Positions 33,761 through 46,702 of a DNA stretch of 64,000 nt are shown here, one piece after another. This DNA is from Marsupella aquatica (Eukaryota > Marchantiophyta). The stretch is taken from positions 14,570,001-14,634,000 of the forward strand of contig OZ316899.1 of assembly GCA_973895155.1 (NCBI GenBank), read 5' to 3'. The notes below the pieces were generated by a model, which searched no databases, had not been told where the DNA came from, and saw nothing but the letters and a program-made list of their open reading frames with translations. The number at the start of each line of letters is the position of its first letter. Positions within the stretch are counted from its first letter, which is position 1. The translations under genes were made by a program, and so were the position numbers.

Positions 33761-36058
33761 CCATGATATTAGGATAATGATGAGAATTTTCTTTTACTAG
33801 TATGTATTAACAAATTGAATCTTCAAACTAAGTTGCCCAAGATCAAATTACAGATAGTTATAACTAATGGCTCAATCCAAGCCATCATTTTTCTTATGGT
33901 ATAATCTTGTTATTGTAGATGAGCTTTGATGTCATTCTTATAAATTTAATTTAATGCACATAAATTTAATACAAATTTACAACACTACTTTGAATGTACT
34001 TTGGCTATATAAAAGAATTGAGTTTGGACCCACATACTAGTTCAGCACCTTGGAAAGAGTGTCACAGGTGACCCATCTCTCACCCATAGGAAAACAGAAA
34101 TTAAAAAAGAGAAAGAAGAAAAAAGAAGAAAAAAACAAACACATTGAAAGTGAGTTAGGAAAGAATAAAGATAGAGGGAGCCATTGATGATAGTATACTG
34201 TATAATTCTATACCTAACAAGAACTAACGAGTGTTTGTAGACGGTACCCAAATAGTATGCGCAGAATAGTATGCGGAGAAACTTAAAGTTCTACGGTAGT
34301 ACAGTAGTTCAGCCAATGGTCAATAAGAATAATTACTCCTCCAGTTGCACTCTGGCCTCCTTCTCCACTCTATGACTCTACAGAGTACATACTCTCCGTG
34401 GTTCAACGGGCCAACGGGTTTTTGTGCATCTCCAGAATCTCTATTCCGTGCATCATATACTGCCATTTCCCACCCTAAATCATAAATTCATGGGGTTCCG
34501 TGCAATTCGTACCCTAAACCCCAGGATAATAATTATCCGAGTCAGCGCACCAGTCCGACTCCGCCTGGGTTGTTTTAGTATATACAAACATGCTATCATG
34601 GTTTTCGTATATTCCCACCCTGGTAACTTTGTTAAATTTAACTTCTTTATGTGAAACCCTGACGGATTTGTAAATACAAAGATAAAACCACGCGAGTATT
34701 ATCAGTTTCACCATCTTCAGTGCCAAAGTAATTCAGAGTTGGTGTTTCTCATGTGGATGCATGAGAAACGAAAAAAGACAATCAAAACCAGGATGGAAGC
34801 TTCGAGTTGGTGAAGAACCGGCAAGCTTGAACGACTTTTCATATCCAGGAGGTTCGAATGTGTGTTTCTAGCATTGCCGTGTGGTTATGTTGAATGTTGT
34901 TTTACATTGCAAGTAATAGTATTGTTGCTAGTTTTGAATTAATTAAGGGCGATTAAGGGCAACATTTAGGGTAACTAATTATTAACGCAGATAAGGTGTG
35001 ACATTAACCTGGCCTGTCATCGAAAATGGGTTTGCACGGTCACAATAGGATGAACTGGAAATTAAGAACAAGTATCAAAGCACTTATGTCAACAATGGGA
35101 GTGTATTGTTGGACGGTAATGGACGAGCGTGGCTGGATTTAGGGTTTAGACCAAGAACTAGAATTTTTCAGAATCTTAAAATTAATCATGACTTTATATG
35201 CAAAATAATGCGCAACCTTCTTAACCCTAAACCCTAAACTTCAACTTACGTTTCCATGATACTAGATTATTCTTCGAATTTTTGTTGCAAATACCTATGA
35301 TAGATAAATTATATTGGATTCATGTAAGAGAGCATACCGAATTTCATTTCATTCTTTTTATGTGGGAAAAATTTAAGAACTACAGGGTAAAGATCATTCC
35401 TATGATCATTCGTTTACAGTAGTTTCAAATAGCAAATACAAGGTAAATAATATTTTATTGATGTCTTACGTGCATGATACTTGCAAAGTAATGCAAGTCT
35501 CATGCATAGTGATTTAGGGACATTGGCACATCTCAAATATGATTTTCTTGCCATTTTAGATTCTAGCGAGCGCTACCAAGTGTAGGACACTGGGAATATG
35601 AAAAACTGGCACATTGGGCACATGTAAACATGATTTGCTTCCTTACAATAATCATTTTACTACAGAATAGTACTCGTGTAATTTAGTTGAGCCTCCGCGA
35701 TAGACCCTCTCGGTCACGGGCCTGGTTGATGACTTGATAATGTCCTTGTTCATGATTGATGAGGATCCCTTGCGATTCAATGGGCTGGCGCCTGTACTGC
35801 ATATGGTTCATTAACGACATACTGAGCTAGTTGGCACCCACGGACCCACCATAACCAGTGGAATAGTGGATGCGTGATTCGGTGATTGTACACCTACCGT
35901 CGCGGAGAACAACTTACTGTGAACCTTTCAAGACCTACTCTGAAATAGATGAATAGATGAATGTACAACACAATAATCCGGTAATTTTCCCTCTAAAACA
36001 CTAGAATTATTGGAGGTTTATGCTTAATAAACCCCCTTTGGACTGTTTCTTGCTTAAT
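33761..36058. other. Intergenic, no gene seen; short telomere-like motif
   Basis: AT-rich DNA. AACCCTAAACCCTAAAC at about 35223 is two units of the plant telomere repeat (a telo-box). At 34740-34860 there are short direct repeats (GGATGCATGAGAAACG). No gene is supportable. Confidence 0.5.
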
Positions 36059-36145
36059 CGACACCCTATGTTCCAATCTGCCCCAATCGACCCCCTATGT
36101 TCAAATCTGCCCCAACCGACCCCCTATGTTCAAATCTGCCCCAAT
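36059..36145 (+). repeat. 29-bp tandem repeat, three units
   Basis: CGACCCCCTATGTTCAAATC followed by TGCCCCAAT repeats at 36059, 36088 and 36117 with a truncated fourth unit at 36146. The period is exactly 29 bp. Confidence 0.9.
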
Positions 36146-38790
36146 CGACCCCCCAAAGTATGTTTGTTACACAATCAACACCCTTTGATAGTTTATGGTT
36201 CATGACATGATAAAGTGTATTGCAATTGCACTCTACCTGAACCTGTCCGTGGGTGCAAGCGACTTGACCAAACCGTCAAATGCTTCATTTAGAGTCGGTC
36301 TCGCCATGACGGGACGATCAAGGATTTCAAGAATTGATGTGAAGACAAAATGTGTTATGTATTGAGATGTTCATTATTGAATTAGCCTCATATAACTTGG
36401 TCCAAATGTTCATTGTTTCACATTCTGTCACGATGACTTCTGTTTGTCATGAGGTTTTGGGGGAATCTATTGTATTGAGGATGCATGATCCGTACCGAGG
36501 ATCCCTCTCCTGCTCCTGAATCTTTCGTAAAGAATTATCCCTCGCTCCTTGATTCAATATCAAGTGATTTTTCTTCTCACTATCTACTCCTTCAAAGCAT
36601 CCACTGGCTGAGTGCGTTGGTGAAAAGCAATGTGAGCACCGAGGTTGCTTATCAATAGTATCGAACTCGATATAACCTTCTCGATCGTGTCACTAAGACG
36701 AAAGACAATAGTTGATGTCCACACTCGCGGTTTAGTTTCCACTAACACAATAAACCGGTGCTTATCAACCCCATTACACAGAAATCTTTGAGTCACTTTA
36801 CCAATCTTCCGAATGAACAAAAGAAGTTGATTCGCTTTAGCAATTTGAAATGTAACCAACTATTTCAATGCAATCGGATTCACCACATCAAAATTGGGCG
36901 AGAAGGCCTTTACAACCACCTGCCTATCCTCAATCAACGGGGCTTTTGCATTCAAGTTTGCCAGGTTAGCATGTTGGACTTTATTCTTGGCTATAATCAT
37001 TCAGAGGTGAAGACAAGATCGATAAGAGCCTTAACAGTATTAACTGAATTCTAGTCAATCACAGTTACCACAAATAGTGCATTCGCAGGCGGTTCAAAAA
37101 TGTCCACCCTATGTATCAAGGCTGTTGGTTGTATAAATCAATCCACTCCTCCGCTTGCCTGGCCTGATATTCACAACATCGGTACCCTCAAAACACCGGT
37201 ACCCTCAAAACACCGGTACCCTCAAAACATAGAACCACTTTATTCTGGTTGTTGTAGCTCTTCAAAAACCCCAGGTGCTACAGAGCCCTGAATAAACTCT
37301 GAATGTAACGGAGTGGTAGAGGTTGTCTCCAACCGTTTGCTCCAATTCCCCCATTCCAACGTTCCTTCACCTCCTCTATCCACCCTTGATTAACGTCTTC
37401 CCGATTCGACTCACTGAAATTGAAGTAATAAGAAGGCTTGTGAACATGTGATGCTGTTGTAGTCTCCATCCATCTAAGTCCCGCGGTTTAAATCTTCTCC
37501 ACATCATGCTATCCCAACTCCATCACTTCATCAGATGATGAACACCGCAAATCCTCCGAACCCCCAGACCTTCAAACGCATGAATTCAAACTCATACACA
37601 GACCAAACGCTCAAGAGCCAAAGCTGTCAACAAGAGTCAAAACAGGCACAATGTAATGTAAATCCATCCGAAGAAATGCTGAAGAAAAGTCTTCCCCAAC
37701 GGATAGGATCCCCCAAATAAGCCCCGCCACATTCAAAAATGTGAAACAAAATTTTCACATCCGCAACACCGAACACAGGAACTACAGTAAAATACCAACA
37801 AAGAGCACTATTCCTGAAAACAGGGAAAAACACTCAACCGTCCAGCTCTGCCAATAAAAAATCCGCCGAAATTGGCTCGTCAACAAGACCTTGTTCCACA
37901 ATAATTATTTTGATGAGACGCTTTTATTTGGTTTAGGGTGTGTGAATCAGTTTGGGGTTTGAAAAGTGTCCCGAAAGTAGAAAATACGCCAGGAACAACC
38001 CCGGTGGATGCACGCCGAAGGACAGCCACTCACACGACAGTAGCGTAGAGAAAACCGGACAAAACATAAATAACACAAAAAATTGACAATCTGTGCTTCC
38101 CAGCAGTTCATTTCCTATCCCTATACTTCTGCGTCACACTTTCCGACAAGGTGGATTCGAACGTCGTGGGAGGATATGCATTCGGATCAATGTGTCCTAC
38201 GAAAATCGGATACCAAACTGATAGTCCGGATGACGTCGTTCAGTTTCTTTGGGGTACATATGTGATGTGATGAAATTTCTTCATGTCATCATTTGGGCAT
38301 GGCAGTCATTGGGGAGGTAGCTCACACATTGTTTTTGGCAGATCCTAAACTGAAACACCTAACTCCAAACATGAAACTTCCGAACACATCGTGCATGCCA
38401 TAAACTGTGCAAATGCTGGACTGGCCAATAACCTGGCCGATATCCTGTGATTGTGGACCGTTACAAAAAGATGGATTGCTCTCTGCTTTCATTCAATTTA
38501 GGGTGTGTGAATCACATCAGTTCTGAAGACTGTCCGAAAAGTAAAAAATGTGCCAGAAAAAACCCTGAAGGATGCGCCAGAGGGCAGCCACTCACACACA
38601 ACAGTAGTGTAGAGCAAACATACGCTTCTATGAACCAAGTACAGAGCTGAGCCCCGTCACTGGCGTCTTGGAGACAGTCTGTCTGTCGTCAAGTTCAGAT
38701 TCTCCTAAGTTACCCTAAACCCAAAAGCGTGTGTTCAATCCTCGGACGACTTGTTGTCGGACTCGAAGAGATTACCGTAAACACCCAAAT
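36146..38790. other. Intergenic; 17-bp triplet repeat at 37180, otherwise no gene seen
   Basis: Contains a tandem array CGGTACCCTCAAAACAC three times at 37180-37229 (17-bp period). GTGTGTGAATCA with CCGAAAAGTA-like context occurs at about 37937 and 38503 together with CACACACAACAGTAG, suggesting an old duplication of about 130 bp (37930-38060 and 38495-38620). No coding gene is supportable. Confidence 0.5.
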
Positions 38791-39123
38791 TTACGTGCCC
38801 TGCCGCTCTAGCTCATGATTGGCTATGGTCGCTTTGGCCCTTCGCAATTCTGCCCGTACAGCCGCCAAACTCAACGCCGTCGGAAGATGGCTTGGAGGGG
38901 CTACTGCCTTACACTTCTGGCTCCTCCCCCCTGATGCCGTCACAGGCTCGGAAGTCCTAAACTCCACCTCAGGAGGCTGGCCCACCGATGGTCCCACCGA
39001 AGTGGGTGTGGCCATGTTTTGTAGGTCGAGGACGGATACAGTGGTGGTGGGTGTAGCCATCGCCGGGCTGCGGGATGGGAAATTGGTCCCTGGGGGGCTC
39101 AGAGCATCCGAGTCGGAGCTCAT
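38791..39123 (-). CDS. Possible small Ser/Pro/Thr-rich protein (hypothetical)
   Basis: ATG at 39123 opens a 110-codon frame: a low-complexity Ser/Pro/Thr N-terminus, then a basic region and a helical end with AAVRAELRRAKATIANHELE. I do not recognise it. Overlapping frames to 39567 have weaker coding character, and AGCTCAG-type splice sites could extend the gene upstream. Its style (disordered N-terminus, helical C-terminus) resembles the other orphan proteins in the window. Confidence 0.25.
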   Translation of the reverse strand: MSSDSDALSPPGTNFPSRSPAMATPTTTVSVLDLQNMATPTSVGPSVGQPPEVEFRTSEPVTASGGRSQKCKAVAPPSHLPTALSLAAVRAELRRAKATIANHELERQGT

Positions 39124-40107
39124 CCGTGTCTGAGCTCACCTCAGCTGTGTTCACCTCCGCAACCACACGGCACTGAGGTGCGGATGCTACAATCCGCGTC
39201 CAAGGTTCAGGCCCAAACCTCGGTCCCTGGGAGATGGTGCTTGAACTCCTCGCCACTAATAATGGATTTGGGGTGGAGCAAAGCCCTCCATCGCAATAGA
39301 GGCTCCAATACCTCGCCTCTTGGGAGACGCCGTGAGCCTCCCTGATGCTTTGTGAGCCTCCCTGTTGGCTATCCCAATTAATTCTTTTGTCACGGCGCTC
39401 TTCTGCTGCTTGCAAGTTGAGTTTTGTGTTGACCAGGCGGGGAATGTCATCGAAAGATTCCCGATGATGATGATTTGGTGGAGAATAGATGTGGAGGCGT
39501 GGAATGGGGGGAAGGTACACTTATTCACTTTGGCATGGTATTGTTGAGAAAAATGGGAGACATACATCTATTTTGGCATGACATGAATGCAAGGACATTA
39601 GTTCTCATTTTTGAATAGGTTAGAACAGTCAAGCATTGGAATGTACTCAAAAAGTCAGTGTCATCCTCAAAACTCAACCGGAACCCAAACATGGGGCTGG
39701 CCTGAAACTGTGATGGGACCCAAAAATGGGGAGATCATTCCGGTGGGATGCGGGGGAAAATCCAGGTCCATATTTGAAAGACAAAGCAGGGAAGCGTCTC
39801 CCTGAATAAGTCAAGTGACGAAGATTTGCGACTACTACTGCTGTAGATCATAGCCCATTAGCACTGGACGGCTGGACCCTGTTCGCGGTTTTTTAACTAC
39901 TGACACGTACAGTGCGTAGTAAAGGGACGTCCAACTGTGCAATAATGATAGCAACACAGCCGGAATCGGCACAGTAACTATGACTATTCCACATTATTAT
40001 TAGCACGCCCAAGCTTGTCGTCTGGATTACGCGGGCTGGATTGCATTTCCCTGTCAACGTAAATGCACCGTGCTCATACACCCGCCACCGTCCACCCTGA
40101 ACGGGAC

Positions 40108-40133
40108 GTATACAGTGGGTACCCACTGTATAC
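40108..40133. other. Perfect 26-bp palindrome
   Basis: GTATACAGTGGGT at 40108-40120 is followed with no spacer by its exact reverse complement ACCCACTGTATAC. Confidence 0.95.
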
Positions 40134-40178
40134 CATAAAGTGACCAGGGGTATCCCATAAAGTGACCAGGGGTATCCC
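40133..40178 (+). repeat. 22-bp tandem duplication
   Basis: CCATAAAGTGACCAGGGGTA with following TC occurs twice, back to back, starting at the arm of the preceding palindrome. A third, partial TATCCCATAAAGG lies at 40248. Confidence 0.85.
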
Positions 40179-40539
40179 TTTTACAGGATATAAACGTTTA
40201 GCCGTTTAGGGTATGTGGGGAGACCTACATATATACGGGAGACTTTGTATCCCATAAAGGCATAAACCCAGGTATTTTAGCTGTTCCTTAAGGAAGGAAA
40301 CACTGATTAAACAGACTTTAGCAAGACCAAAATGCATCGTGACCGTCCGTTCAGATCTGAAGTTGTAACTTGCACGGCGCATACCCCGAGGAAAAAAGCT
40401 TAAAGACCGTATGTATACATACAATCTATTTTTAATGAAATATAATCAAGGCCAAAAAGGCTAATGTGGCAGCAGCCTAAAGCACCTAAAAATGGAATAT
40501 AACATTGACGACCTTAACGGACCTCTAACCTGTATACCT

Positions 40540-40690
40540 GGGCTACTGGTAGAGGGAAAGAATGGGGCGCCTCAGATGCCGGGTTCAAAACTCGCCCCAA
40601 GCTTTTGAATACACATCCTCCCCAAAAGTGGGGTTCGGAGGACCCTCTGATTACACATATAGCTTTTTTTTGGTTCCAGCAGAATTTACA
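40540..40690 (+). repeat. tRNA-like SINE head, second type
   Basis: A-box-like CTACTGGTAGAGG (40544) and B-box-like GGGTTCAAAACTC (40581), about 37 bp apart as in a tRNA. The tail is unrelated to the 12385/20855 units and has T-rich runs near 40665 and 40743. It does not fold as a functional tRNA; a SINE of another family or a tRNA pseudogene are both possible. Confidence 0.45.
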
Positions 40691-40743
40691 CAGTGATCCC
40701 CAAAGAATGGGGTCCAGACGCCTCTAGTGACACTTAGTACTTT

Positions 40744-41328
40744 TTTTGATTCCAGACGCGAACCGGCTGTAGAGGTTACAGGTCAATAATCACTTACTCC
40801 AAAGGAGCTACAGAACACGTTACTTGTACAAGTAAATTGGAAACCCTCATCCTCATCACCTGACATACTATTCATCCCCATCACACACGCACTGCACTCT
40901 ATTCATCATAATATATTTGTCTAGTCATAACCAACGCGCAAAATAACATCTCATTAATGTATGGCAAATGAAAACAAAGACTGAGGTTTTTATTTCCAAA
41001 CCATATTCGAATCATAGAGGCAACGGGAAAATCGCCTGATTCTTGCGAGTACATACATCATTCTACAAAAAGAAGTGACCTACATGGTCGAGAAGTTGCA
41101 CAATTACAAAAGTGTAGGACTCACTGGTATAGCACTCTGACGTCCCACAAGGAGTATGTGTGGAAAGCGTGATCCGGAAGGACACACCGAGGAAAACTAA
41201 ACTCTTGTAACTATGAGGAATGAACTACATAAGTACAGTACAGTCATATAAAACTACATGAAAATATGTCTGGATGCAAAAAAATGTTGAATGCGAGTAG
41301 AAACCAGAGCATGAAGATTGCCATGGAA
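40744..41328. other. Intergenic, no gene seen
   Basis: Downstream flank of the minus-strand reading frame that ends at 41329. No features recognised. Confidence 0.4.
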
Positions 41329-43701
41329 CTACACCGCATCAGCATCGAATCCAACAACAGCGGTGCCTGACTCAAAGGTATCGAACGGAGGGGAAGCGAA
41401 CGAGTTTTCGACCAGGCCTTTCTCCACCAAGCCACGGACGGCAGGATAGTGAGCAGCAAACGGTAAGGAGCAAATCTGCCTCAACCGGTTCAGATCTGGC
41501 AACTCATTTTCTGTGAACATCTGATGTACTCGAGCAGCTTCCATCCAGATTCGGATCAAATCAATGCGTGAACAGGAATGATAATGATAAGAGGGGTAAG
41601 CTGTGCAAAACGTATGTTTGTCCTTCCAAGTCTCGACAAAAGGGCTAAGGGACTCCATAGTGTTCCTGTAGTGCTCGCAGTGTGCTAGCCTGCGTTGAGC
41701 AACAATTGTACCCCATATGGTATGCTTCTCCGTAGCAGACAGCTGAGGTGAAACCAAATGCACAGGGCCAGTAGGAATGACGACAGTAGCCTGGGCATTG
41801 GTCTGCTCCAAGAATTCAACAATGAATTGCAGCGAGTACAAAGGCAAGTTGCCAAAGTAGGCAAAGGCAGCCTCAACCTTTACCACGGACAGATCACCGT
41901 ACAGCAACATAAAAGCGAGTAGAGGTCGATATTGTTTACACAATGTCCAGTATCTCTCCAGATCGCAATGCTCGAGGGTGACCGAACCACCGGGAACAAT
42001 GTTGAGCACCACAGAAATCTCTAAAACACGATGGTAATAGTAGCGCCAAAACTCCAAGATTGGCATCTCAAATCGGGAAGCTTCTTGCCTGAACAAAGTG
42101 AACTTCCGCCTAAAATTCTCATCCTCCTCCTTCTTCAATGACACACTCGCGGCCGGAAGCTTCGAAAGCTCAGCAGCAGGTGCTAGGGACGCACAGACAG
42201 AGGTAGTAGGTGATGGTACGGAAGGTGGGCCTGCAGACATTTTTGCTGTAGACTCACATTGTGATCGGGATGAAGTAGCAGCAATCACAGCAGCAAAAAG
42301 AAAATCCAACTTCCGCTTCTTACCTAGTAGCACATCTGAATCTCCTCCCGGATCCGTACGTATCAAGTCCTTGTGCAGGTCACTCATGGCACCATAATAA
42401 ACTTGAACTGTAGATGCAAAGCTGGTAGCGCATCTAAGGACTCTATCGGCTACATTGTGATCGAGCTGCATGAGTGCTTCATCAAACTACTTTGCTTTCA
42501 TCAGGTCAATCGCCGGAACATCCAACAGAGGTCGCAGCTTATCTAGAGCCCGGTCTAGAGTAAAAGAAACATCAGAACTCCTGGCAGTAGCACATCATAA
42601 TTTCTCTTGGAGATCAAGGTCCTCCGAAGACAGAGCTTCCACACGAATCTAGAATTTCTCTTGGAGATCGAATTTCTCGGCAGTCAGAGTTCCCACACGT
42701 ATCAGAGCATCCGATCTGTCCTTATCTATCTTGGTAAACTCTTCGACAGAAATGAAAGAAAATTCCTGAAACTTGCTGAGCAATTGATCCGGTGCACAGC
42801 CGATGAAGCTAGTTAATTCAGACAGAATTTTTGACTGGGTCGTAGAGATTTTAGACAGCGCTTCACTTTCCTTTAGAAAGACGGCCCATCGGGGATTTTC
42901 CTGGTTCACCTCGACTTTCACCTCGTCCTCCAATTCACCGGGCTCGTCTTTGCTTGATTCGCCTTCCGATTCGGGCATGGTATCCGCATCGGGATCCCTC
43001 TCTCCATTCTCCAGGTAGGCAAGATGAAGCTTCCACTCAATCAACTCGGGTGCTGTCAAACATTTCTTGTGCGCGTACACATGGGAAAGGTAAACAGCAA
43101 TCCAAGTGAAGGAACCAGACCTCATTGACAACATTTGCGTCTTGATCACGGTGCAGAGCACATTCGCCCAGTTGATCGCCTTCAGTCCCTTCCAGGAAGC
43201 GATGATGGTGCTGGCCAGAGCTAGGGGTGCTCTATTCTGACGTTCCGGATTTAAAATAGGAACCAGAAATTCCAGCAAAGGTAGGAGGTTCAATGTATCA
43301 GCACATTGTTCCAGATTCCAGCCGATACATACATTTTTCTTTCCTGCGAAGTAAGGTCCAGTCAAATCAATGCATCTCAACATGCCTTCTCCTTTCGACT
43401 TCAAATCGTAGACCTCAGCAATGAGATTCTCAGTCCACTGATCAGGGTTTCCACGAATTGTTGTACCTTTGGATTCTCTTCCCATGCCTCGCATCCACAC
43501 TTCCTCCACGATAGCGCTCGACTTCATGCCCCATGGCACACGAATCAAATTCACAAGGCCCATCGTGGTTAAATTTGCTCGCAACCAATCCATGGCTTCC
43601 TCTGCATGAGGTATGCTGGCGTAGATGATTCGGCATGACGGTGGTGGTTCTTGTCTCATCTTCTTACTCGGAGCAACAGTTACCTTTTTGTTTCTATCCA
43701 T
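41329..43701 (-). pseudogene. Long orphan coding region interrupted by three in-frame stops
   Basis: From ATG 43701 to TAG 41329 one frame runs for 791 codons, broken only by TAG at 42651-42649, TGA at 42597-42595 and TAG at 42489-42487. The N-terminus is basic (NKKVTVAPSKKMR); a globular part includes VEEVWMRGMGRESKGTTIRG and INWANVLCTVIKTQMLSM; then an acidic linker (ESEGESSKDEPGELEDEVK) and helical segments, a Ser-rich linker, and a helical second half. The pattern weakly recalls putative plant transposon proteins (Transposase_32-like), from memory only. A 54-bp tandem duplication (IRVGTLTAEKFDLQEKF and IRVEALSSEDLDLQEKL) spans the first two stops. No convincing splice sites remove the stops, so pseudogene is the likely reading. 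Confidence 0.6.
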
Positions 43702-43709
43702 CACGATTT

Positions 43710-44815
43710 CGTAGCTCCAACGACAACCGATTTTGCACCGAAGCCGTTTTGGTCAAAGCAAGGGGCCTCTTTCTGACTTCCCGGAATTGCAAATTGAGCT
43801 CGGGTTCGAGGTGAATCTCCCACTACCTCTTTTCACAATCCGATTTCCTGTCCGACTGTTCATAGTTTTCCCCCATACACCTAGCCTTCCAACAACGAAG
43901 AGCACTTCTCCGAGGGGAACTTTGTGGTCGGGAACTCTTGTCCAAAGTTTGGCCCACTGGGTATTTGCTTTGGTAATCCCTTACTCACAATCTATACACA
44001 CCACCCACAACGTCCAAGTTCCTTCCCGCTTACGATTGGTCGTGTACAAAGGAAGTACTGATGGTCTATGCCCTGACCTGTGCATTGATTGTGTTCCTTC
44101 CTTTTGCATGTAGATGAGTATGCTCGAACCTCAGGATTGAATTTTGGCGGCTGCCTGCTCAGATGTGTACGGCGACGATTCTCTTTCCAGGTATTTGTGA
44201 TCCAGAGATACGAATCATCCCGGGTGGCAGATATGGTGGCCGCTACGGATACAGTAATGTTACAGGCCGAAAAGTCTGTGGGGGATTTTATACCCCGATG
44301 CGTGGTTTAAATGTGCCTCGGTTCTCCCCCAGCCTAAACCCCAGCCTACCGGATTCACCGGAATGTTGCCCTGTGTTTACACATTTTGGCTTACTCGAGC
44401 CTCTTCTTTCAGGGCAGGCTTTCCCACACTCGCCACCCCTGACCGACTGTGAATTACTGGGTTTCACTTGTATTTCACTTTTAGTTTTGAAATACAGTTC
44501 ACAGTGTCACTGGGGACAAGATTGAACCTAAACTTGCTTGTAGACTGCTTGTAGACTGCAGATGACATCGAGAATGTGTGCTTTGATTTGATCTTTGCCG
44601 CTATGTGTAAACAGACTTAAAAGGCAAATTACATATAGGTATACACCCCGCCTCCTGACAAGACCCTGACAAGATCCAGACAAGACCGTACAAATTTCCC
44701 CCAGGATCCTTATCAATGACTTGACAGGGCTTTGTCTCTCCGAATCATCGCAACAGGCCACCATCATCGCCCTATTATCTCTACGTTTAATGTCTCTAGC
44801 CCCAACTACCCTCTT
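43710..44815. other. Upstream flank, no gene seen
   Basis: The region 5' of the preceding minus-strand pseudogene. Several short open frames overlap without consistent coding character. Confidence 0.4.
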
Positions 44816-44850
44816 CACAGTATTTAGTCTCACACACTCTAAATACTGTG
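44816..44850. other. Perfect 12-bp stem hairpin
   Basis: CACAGTATTTAG and CTAAATACTGTG flank an 11-base loop (TCTCACACACT). It could be a remnant of a small inverted-repeat transposon (MITE); no matching partner terminus was found. Confidence 0.7.
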
Positions 44851-45264
44851 AGGTTATATTTGAGGTAAGTCATGGTAATTAGAGTGTGTGTCACTAATTC
44901 TGGTCAGAAGTCAAATAGTGTCACATACACTTAAGTTAAAAAATATAATGGACAATTCTATTCAAAATTTGCTTATAAAAGATTTAAAAACTATGCACAA
45001 TATTTAATTGCACTTTACAAAATTTACTACTCAAACATTGAGAAAACTTCAGAAACTTATAATTCCTTTCATATATTACTCAAACATTGAGCAAACTTCA
45101 AAATTTTATAATTTCTTTTCACATAACACAAAATTGTAGTTGGGGTATTCAACCACAGTGAACAAACAAGAGTTGTTTGATTCACTTCTATCAACTACGA
45201 ATAACACATGTTAACTCACATAAGCTACAAACTAACATCATTTTACTCTCTTATAACCTGTCCC

Positions 45265-45519
45265 TTATGTCTCATCCTTGAGACGGCATAAAGCCCCAAG
45301 AGAAGTGGGTTGAGCTGGCTCTTCACCTGGTTCACCAACATCAGGAGCCACTTCAACAGTAGCATCAATGTCAAGGCCAACTTGACTCCCTTCAAAATTC
45401 ACTCGATACTTCGCTATGCTATTCTGAAGCTCAGGTGTAAGTTGATTTTCAGAGTATACACAATTGACATTTAGAGACAAATAGATGTTTATCATTAAAT
45501 TTTGATGTATATATTCCAA
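45265..45519 (-). CDS. Possible terminal coding exon, unknown protein
   Basis: The last about 60 codons read ENQLTPELQNSIAKYRVNFE and LDIDATVEVAPDVGEPGEEP, ending LCRLKDET and a stop at 45265. The amino-acid mix is protein-like, unlike the flanks. The N-terminal part of the frame is hydrophobic and AT-rich and may be intron. The family is unrecognised; it could be a fragment of a retroelement. Confidence 0.3.
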   Translation of the reverse strand: MEYIHQNLMINIYLSLNVNCVYSENQLTPELQNSIAKYRVNFEGSQVGLDIDATVEVAPDVGEPGEEPAQPTSLGALCRLKDET

Positions 45520-46702
45520 AAATTCTTCCTTTCAAACCAGCTATGTATGAGCACGACCACAGAGTACAGCGGGCTCTATTTTTGATAGATTGGTTTTGTA
45601 GTAGGTAGCATTGGCGCAATATGCGCTACACTGTAAAGCTTTAGGCTTTAGGGTTTAGGAAAGAATGGAGGGAGTTGGCTTGTAGGGCGTGCTGTTCCCG
45701 ACTATTGAGTTGGTTTTTACAATCTATGTATGACAACGGAACTGCAATAAGCCTCTATATTGTTCAATGCAAAGCCTTCTCATCGGACGTCTTATAGCCA
45801 TTCCAAACCCAACGACAAGAATACACCGGATTGGGTTCCGTTGAGTCAGCAGAGGCCGTACTAGCACTGCAACTGCTTCAGAAGGTAACTGAATTCATTC
45901 ACCGATGTGGTAAGTGAAATAACTTGCGGCCAAAGTTAGCTCGAGTCTCAGCCGGTTAGGTACTATTGTGTTGTGACCAGTTTTGTGGTCAGCTCGGCAC
46001 TACAGATGGATACCAATCAAACGAACCTGAACTCACTCTGTTCCATCCACGGTCCAGAGCTACCAAATTGGCCATTGAAGACCCAGTTTCAATTTGGCCA
46101 CCTCTCGAACCCTAAACGAACCATCAAAACAATGACATATATTCGTTGTGACCACACATTGTGGCAACCTTCCTTCCATTTCCCCAAGCATGATAAACAA
46201 GGGGACCTCTGTTGAACATTCAATTCGGGCCGAAGAGTCTCTTCAACCAACCAACCATAAAGTCAATGATGATAATGATACATCTCATTTTGTTTGACCG
46301 AAACCCAATTTTGGGAATGCTCGGCCCTCTCGTAAATATGAGGAACGTCACCGTAACCACCCGAGTGTATCTAGAGGACAACGGTAATGTACACCCTAAA
46401 ATCTCACAAATAGTGTCAGATCAAAGCTTCTCTCATAAGTCTTGGAAGAAATACAAAAAAACTTAAAAGACACATTGCTTTCAAATATGACCCTCTAATT
46501 TGCCGCACGCGATGTCCGGCTTCAGCGGAAGTCAGCCCTGAAAACGTCCGCCACCTCAAGACCAGCGACACAATAATGGGGCAAACATAGTTGGATAAAA
46601 AGTGATTCGAGCAATTCGCCAAAATTGTTCCGGCACCCGAACGAACGATACGAGTTTTGGAAATTAACTGTGGTTTTGCAAAGCTGTCCTTCCGTTCGTA
46701 TC
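45520..46702. other. Intergenic, no gene seen
   Basis: Short frames only; a telomere-like TTTAGGGTTTAGG at 45646. Upstream flank of the coding region at 46703. Confidence 0.4.

Noticed and set aside
35220-35240. Interstitial telomere repeats
   Set aside because: Only about two units of the TTTAGGG-type repeat at several sites (35223, 45646, 50406, 55360); this is common in plant DNA and not evidence of a telomere fusion.
40540-40625. Functional tRNA gene
   Set aside because: A- and B-box-like sequences are present, but acceptor and anticodon stems cannot be paired.
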